34,015 nt of DNA from the NCBI GenBank assembly GCA_029863625.1, contig JAOTUY010000033.1:1-34015 (forward strand). The letters are read 5' to 3'. Source of the DNA: Acidimicrobiia bacterium (GTDB lineage: Bacteria; Actinomycetota; Acidimicrobiia; Spongiisociales; UBA4744). Under the pieces are notes generated by a model. The model had not been told where the DNA came from. It made no database searches and saw only the letters and a list, made by a program, of their open reading frames with translations. The position numbers were made by a program, and so were the translations under genes. This document shows, in pieces, positions 30,264 through 34,015 of the stretch (positions are counted from its first letter, which is position 1; each line of letters opens with the position of its first letter).

Positions 30264-31949
30264 CTACTCTGACCCCCTCGGCAAAACCTCTTGCTTCGAG
30301 CCCCGCGATCTCCGCACGAGCCAGAGTCCCGACAGTGCTGCTAGCACCAACGCCCCTCCCAACAACGGCCATAGCCACAACGTACGGCCCGGACTCGCAC
30401 CATCGGAGTCCGCGCGCAAGGTGGTCACGAAGCGGGCCACCGCCTGAACCTCAAGACCGGTGAGTTCACCTTCGAAGGCCGGCATGCCGTCGGCGTGTCC
30501 CCCATAGATACGTGAGATGATCTCGTTGAGAGAGAGTTCCGATTCTCGCAGATCGGTGCCTATGCCACCGCTGCCGTCGGCGCCGTGACAGCTTGCGCAG
30601 TGACCCGCATACATCTCAAAACCGGAGAGGATCGGGGTCGCAAGCGTTGTCGTGGTCAGCGAGTCTTGCTCACCGAAGGTTGCCATGAGGAATTCGACCA
30701 GGTTAGCCGCGCCGTCGGCGCTGAGTTGGTCTGCAAAGCCGGGCATGCTGCCCCGGCCTTCGGCAATGAGCGTAGACAATTCGTCGTCGCTGAGGACAAG
30801 TGCCGCCAGACCCGGACCGGCCCCACCCTCGCCATCGGCGCCGTGACAGGCGGCGCACAGCTGTGCGTAAAGGTCTGCCCCGGTCGCGGTCTCCTCTGGC
30901 TCGCCAAAGGAAGTTTGGACATACTCTACAAGTCCGTCGATGTCCTCGGCCGATAACTCCGAGGCGAACCCGGGCATGCCGCCCTGGCCCTCGGCAATGA
31001 GCGTCGACAGCTCATCGTCACCGAGGACAAGCGCCGCCAGGGGCGGACCAGCCCCACCTTCGCCATCGGCGCCGTGACAGGCGGCACACAGGTCCGTGTA
31101 CAGCTGCGTTCCATCGACCACGGGCGGTCCGGGCGCCGCTACGCCGGCGACGAGACGGTTGGCGAAGAGGATCAACGCCTGGAGTTCGGATTCAGCCAGG
31201 CTCGCCCCGAACCCGGGCATGGATCCGGCCCCCTCCGAAATCACTGTGGTGATCTCCCCCGGGGATATGTCGTTCCCGACCAGAGCGGGCCCGACTCCTC
31301 CTTCGCCCGCCGCGCCGTGGCAGGAGGCACAAAGCTGCACATATGTCTCCGAACCCAGCCGGATCAGGGCCAGGTCCTGAACGAATGCCGTGATGGCGTC
31401 GAGCTGGTCCTCCGAGTACGTCGGAGCGTGGGCGGGCATACCTCCTTGTCCCTCCGCGATGATGCGCCGGGCGTCCTCGAAAGACAACCGGGCCGGTACC
31501 AGCGCCGGACCTATGTCCCCTTCACCGGTCGGGCCGTGGCAAGGTGCGCACTGCAGTTCGTAAGTCAAGGTGGCGGCCAGGCGCCCCGTGAACGCCACGA
31601 TGGCTTCGATGTCCTCCGCACTGAGGGTGGCCTCGAACGCCTGCATGGCGCCCCGGCCCTGGCGAATAACCAGCTCCCTCTCGTCCGCCGTGAGCAACGA
31701 GGCCGTGAGAGCCGGCCCGATGCCCCCCTCTCCAGCCCGTCCGTGGCAGGGCGCGCACTGCTCGAAGAAGATCGTCTCCGCCTCGGAAGCCGTCTGCAGA
31801 GCGAGGGCCGGTAGGAGATCAACGCCCGGGTTTGCCACCGCCCCAGCCGGGGACCCGCCCAACAAGGTTACGGTGGCGGCCGCAACCGCCGCCATTCCCG
31901 CCAATGCCGCTAAACGCGCCACGATTCGGGCTCTCGACGAGTTGCGCAT
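30264..31949 (-). CDS. Membrane-anchored hexahaem cytochrome c of tandem c domains
   Basis: 561 aa from the ATG at 31949 (GGAGG upstream, basic start MRNSSRARIVARLAALAG, signal peptide to about 38); a longer frame to 32081 is less likely. Six class I-like c domains have first Cys at 65, 134, 207, 288, 365 and 451, each with a downstream Met or Met-like ligand (M102 AMQAF, M171 GMPAH, M244 SMPGF, M325 GMPGF, M402 SMPGF, M489 GMPAF). A C-terminal helix (524-545) and basic tail anchor it. Domains 4 and 5 are near duplicates. It is probably a haem wire outside the membrane. It is convergent with the Ig-like cytochrome and divergent from the lipoprotein cytochrome. Confidence 0.93.
   Translation of the reverse strand: MRNSSRARIVARLAALAGMAAVAAATVTLLGGSPAGAVANPGVDLLPALALQTASEAETIFFEQCAPCHGRAGEGGIGPALTASLLTADERELVIRQGRGAMQAFEATLSAEDIEAIVAFTGRLAATLTYELQCAPCHGPTGEGDIGPALVPARLSFEDARRIIAEGQGGMPAHAPTYSEDQLDAITAFVQDLALIRLGSETYVQLCASCHGAAGEGGVGPALVGNDISPGEITTVISEGAGSMPGFGASLAESELQALILFANRLVAGVAAPGPPVVDGTQLYTDLCAACHGADGEGGAGPPLAALVLGDDELSTLIAEGQGGMPGFASELSAEDIDGLVEYVQTSFGEPEETATGADLYAQLCAACHGADGEGGAGPGLAALVLSDDELSTLIAEGRGSMPGFADQLSADGAANLVEFLMATFGEQDSLTTTTLATPILSGFEMYAGHCASCHGADGSGGIGTDLRESELSLNEIISRIYGGHADGMPAFEGELTGLEVQAVARFVTTLRADSDGASPGRTLWLWPLLGGALVLAALSGLWLVRRSRGSKQEVLPRGSE
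30741..31091. repeat. Direct duplication within the hexahaem gene
   Basis: 30741-30860 and 30972-31091 match at about 104 of 120 bases by eye, offset by 231 bases (77 codons). They encode the haem-binding half of domains 5 and 4. Many differences are third-base changes. Confidence 0.85.
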
Positions 31950-32273
31950 CCCGCCTCCCGGCCTCGAACTCAGGTTACGGCCCAGGATGAGCCTGGACGA
32001 CCAGAAGCTTAACCGGACGAAGCGGTGGGTGCCGCCACCACCACCGAGGCGGATCAACACGACCAACCACGGGAAGATCAAGGCCGAAGCGACGCGGCAA
32101 AATGAGAGTCGACAAGGTTTCTCCCCGTCAGACCCCCACCTCGATAATTCCCTTCACACAGGCCCTCTGTGCCCACTGTCCCGGCCGTCGCCGCGAATGG
32201 CCGCGCAGATTGCGGATGCCGAATTCGACAGGATGTCGTCATATGCGAGAAACCGCATGTCAACTGTGTCTTT
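31950..32273. other. Divergent intergenic region between two cytochrome genes
   Basis: 324 bases. The first part may include leader of the minus-strand hexahaem gene. A stem-loop ATATGCG/CGCATGT (32241-32260, one G-T pair) lies before the riboswitch-like element. No convincing -35/-10 pair was found and no gene is supported. Confidence 0.4.
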
Positions 32274-32373
32274 TGGCGATTCCGACAAAGGGTCGAAAGA
32301 CCCTACGCAAACCACTTCGTGATCGTTGAGAATCTGCCAGAGTATTCCCCATACACCCCGTGCGGGGAGGGAG
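32274..32373 (+). promoter_or_regulatory. Candidate riboswitch, c-di-GMP-I (GEMM)-like, with RBS-sequestering hairpin
   Basis: P1 is TGGCGATTC (32274-32282) pairing with GAATC-t-GCCA (32330-32339), nine pairs with one bulge. Inside are GACAAA, a 6-bp hairpin AGGGTC-GAAA-GACCCT (32289-32304) with a GNRA loop, ACGCAAA (32305-32311) and a small CAC-TTC-GTG hairpin. The order 'AAA, GAAA-capped hairpin, ACGCAAA, closing stem' is that of GEMM RNAs; the tetraloop-receptor arm appears reduced. Downstream, CCCC (32356-32359) pairs with GGGG (32364-32367) of the GGGGAGGGAG ribosome-binding site, a plausible expression platform four bases before the ATG. Confidence 0.5.
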
Positions 32374-32376
32374 CAC

Positions 32377-33405
32377 ATGCACCGAAAATACCTACTCTTT
32401 TGCCTGTTGGGTTTGATGGCACTGGTCTTGGCAGCCTGTAGCACAACCGGCGAGCCGGGTCCTGCCGGTCCTGCCGGTCCTGCCGGTCCTGGTGGTCCTG
32501 CTGGTCCGGCCGGTGACGCTGCGTCAGTGTCCGCCGCCGACCTCACTTGTACGGAGTGCCACAACGACACGACCCTGATCGTCTCCAAGGAGGCGCAGTT
32601 CCGGGAGCGCTCTGTGCACGGGACGGGTGAAGCCTTCGAGAGAGGCGAAAGCACGAGCTGCGCCGGTTGCCACGGCAGCGAGGGTGCCGAGGCACGCATC
32701 GAAGCCGGGCTCCTTCCGCACGACCCCTCAGTGGAGGGCGTGACCAACGTGTCGCCGTATTCCTGTCGTACTTGCCACGATATCCACACCACGTACACGA
32801 GGGCCGACTTCTCCTTGACCGGTGACGCGGCACCCGCGCAGATGGAGAATACCGAGGGCACGTTCGACGGGGGTTTCGGCAATCTGTGTGCGAACTGTCA
32901 TCAGATCCGCAATGAACTGCCCGCGGCGAGCGGCGGCGAGATCACGTTTGAGTCAAACCGGTTTGGCACCCACCATGGTGTCGAAGCACAGATGCTGCTG
33001 GGCGAAGGTGGGCTCATGGTGAGCGGTAGCCCCAGCGTTCACTACGGGGTTGAAAACACCTGCGTGACCTGTCACATGGGAGAGAACCGCAATCACACGT
33101 ACGAGCCTGACGTCGAATACTGCCAGGCCTGCCATGCCGACCTCGACACCCTGGATCGCAACGGTGTCCAGACCGAAATCCAGACGATGCTCGATGAAGT
33201 CAGGGAACTGTTGATCTCGGCCGGCATCATCGACCTCGAGCTCGATCCAGAGGGGAACCGGTCCGTGCCGGGCACCTACCCTGAAGAAGTTGCCTCCGCC
33301 ATGTGGAACTACATGTTCGTCCTGGAGGACCAGAGCAGAGGAGTCCACAACCCACCATTCGCAAAAGCTCTCCTCGAACAGGCCAAGACGGCCCTAGGGG
33401 GCTGA
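32377..33405 (+). CDS. Hexahaem c-type cytochrome lipoprotein with collagen-like linker
   Basis: 342 aa. Lipoprotein signal MHRKYLLFCLLGLMALVLAAC (C21). Residues 26-46 are a Gly-Pro-Ala collagen-like linker encoded by 9-base repeats. Six CxxCH sites have first Cys at 58, 95, 130, 171, 229 and 249, with extra His residues (SVHG, DIH, THHG, SVHYG) as likely distal ligands, typical of bis-His multihaem cytochromes. The C-terminus (MWNYMFVLEDQSRGVHNPPFAKALLEQA) is a helical tail common in multihaem cytochromes related to nitrite reductase-like families. It should be lipid-anchored outside the membrane, projecting its haems on the linker. GGGGAGGGAG precedes the ATG inside a hairpin, downstream of the riboswitch-like element. 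Confidence 0.92.
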   Translation: MHRKYLLFCLLGLMALVLAACSTTGEPGPAGPAGPAGPGGPAGPAGDAASVSAADLTCTECHNDTTLIVSKEAQFRERSVHGTGEAFERGESTSCAGCHGSEGAEARIEAGLLPHDPSVEGVTNVSPYSCRTCHDIHTTYTRADFSLTGDAAPAQMENTEGTFDGGFGNLCANCHQIRNELPAASGGEITFESNRFGTHHGVEAQMLLGEGGLMVSGSPSVHYGVENTCVTCHMGENRNHTYEPDVEYCQACHADLDTLDRNGVQTEIQTMLDEVRELLISAGIIDLELDPEGNRSVPGTYPEEVASAMWNYMFVLEDQSRGVHNPPFAKALLEQAKTALGG

Positions 33406-33449
33406 CACGAAGATGCGACCGTAGACTCGGCGAAAAGGCGAACTTGAAC

Positions 33450-33473
33450 GAGGGGCCGATCATTCGGCCCCTC
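33450..33473 (+). terminator. Hairpin terminator after the hexahaem lipoprotein gene
   Basis: GAGGGGCCGA, loop TCAT, TCGGCCCCTC: a perfect 10-bp stem 44 bases after the stop, followed by a pyrimidine-rich CCCTCTT. Confidence 0.75.
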
Positions 33474-33600
33474 CCCTCTTCCGACCCTCGAGTCCCGTCC
33501 AATGGGGACTGTCGACCCTATGTCGGATAGCGAATCCGCTTGTAGCGTGGGGTGTGCGTGGAATGGTTCTACCTGGTACCACGATAATGGGAGGTAGCAC

Positions 33601-34015
33601 GTGAAGAGCGGTTGGCGTCTGATCCTGCTGGTTCTGGCCGGCGCGGCGTTGCTCCCCGGCTTCATGGCGACCGATCCCTCACCCGCTCGAGCTCAGGAGG
33701 AGACGCAAGAAGAAACGAGGGACCTGCGGTTCGACAATGGGTACTGCCTCGGCTGTCATGATGGCGAGACGGCCGGCATCGCGCCGGCTAACCCCCAGTT
33801 GCCCTCCGGCGAAACCCTCGACATCAACATTCGTCGCGACACCTACGAAGGCTCGGTGCATGGTCAGATCAGCATGTCGTGCGTGCTCTGCCACACCGGC
33901 ATTTCCGAATTCCCTCACGAACCGATCGAGGAAGAGAGCCTGCGCGAGTTTGCGGTGGCCAATTACACCGCCTGCGCCACCTGCCACGACTCCCAATACT
34001 CTGCGACCCACGACA
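33601..34015 (+). CDS. Multihaem cytochrome c, C-terminus cut by window edge
   Basis: GTG at 33601 with GGGAGG seven bases upstream; the frame is open to the window end (138 codons visible). Signal peptide MKSGWRLILLVLAGAALLPGF...ARA, then an acidic stretch (QEETQEETRD) and three CxxCH sites so far: CLGCH, CVLCH and CATCH. The SVHG motif is shared with the preceding lipoprotein cytochrome, and the short spacing and extra His residues suggest bis-His haems. More haems probably lie beyond the edge. It is separated from the lipoprotein gene by a terminator, so it may have its own promoter, but I could not place one convincingly. Confidence 0.88.
   Translation, partial: MKSGWRLILLVLAGAALLPGFMATDPSPARAQEETQEETRDLRFDNGYCLGCHDGETAGIAPANPQLPSGETLDINIRRDTYEGSVHGQISMSCVLCHTGISEFPHEPIEEESLREFAVANYTACATCHDSQYSATHD

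Noticed and set aside
32102..32329. Plus-strand ORF in the divergent cytochrome gap
   Set aside because: No ribosome-binding site or protein-like features, and it runs through the structured leader.
33583..33588. GATAAT as -10 for the last cytochrome gene
   Set aside because: It abuts the GGGAGG ribosome-binding site, so the message would begin after it; no -35 is present.

Overview
The window reads as a chromosomal segment from a GC-rich, probably uncultured actinobacterium (Actinomycetota; an Acidimicrobiia-like lineage is a guess). Clues are the high GC, frequent GTG starts, several genes with a TAnnnT box 6-8 bases before the start codon and no Shine-Dalgarno (leaderless style), a perfect actinobacterial-type LexA box, a CDC48-type AAA+ ATPase, a DEDD exonuclease/UvrC-N fusion, and split pntAA/pntAB genes. 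No phage, IS element, CRISPR or tRNA was seen. Both edges cut a gene: a secreted CAP-domain protein on the left and a multihaem cytochrome on the right.

Left part (1-16.2 kb), mostly housekeeping: CAP protein (-), Usp/CBS protein (-), pntAA-pntAB-pntB transhydrogenase operon (+), small membrane protein (-), nitroreductase, acyl-CoA thioesterase, TrmH-family RNA methyltransferase, LexA-boxed DEDD/GIY-YIG nuclease, CDC48-like ATPase. Next is a duplicated two-gene cassette (11.1-13.6 kb) of small lipoproteins and two-domain secreted beta-rich proteins that I cannot assign to a described family. Then come glgC (-), a TlpA-like lipoprotein and an Lgt-like membrane protein.

Right part (16.5-34 kb), a respiratory and cytochrome c island: a minus-strand Rieske / cytochrome b6-like / subunit IV-heptahaem operon; a divergent, complete System I cytochrome c maturation operon (ccmABCDEF, ccmH, ccmI-like, ccmG); a plus-strand module of a four-cluster Fe-S protein, an NrfD-type quinol-site protein and an Ig-like/monohaem cytochrome c; a minus-strand membrane-anchored hexahaem cytochrome made of tandem c domains; and a plus-strand hexahaem lipoprotein with a collagen-like linker, followed by another multihaem cytochrome running off the edge. 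At least 23 CxxCH haem sites are encoded.

Inferred logic: the Ccm system attaches haem to these cytochromes. Two quinol-oxidising modules (the Rieske/b complex and the Fe-S/NrfD module) would pass electrons to wire-like multihaem proteins outside the membrane. Ahead of the collagen-linker cytochrome is a compact structured leader (closed P1, GAAA-capped hairpin, ACGCAAA segment, then a hairpin over the ribosome-binding site). It resembles a c-di-GMP-I (GEMM) riboswitch and suggests second-messenger control of extracellular cytochrome output. All assignments come from reading the sequence; no searches were run.
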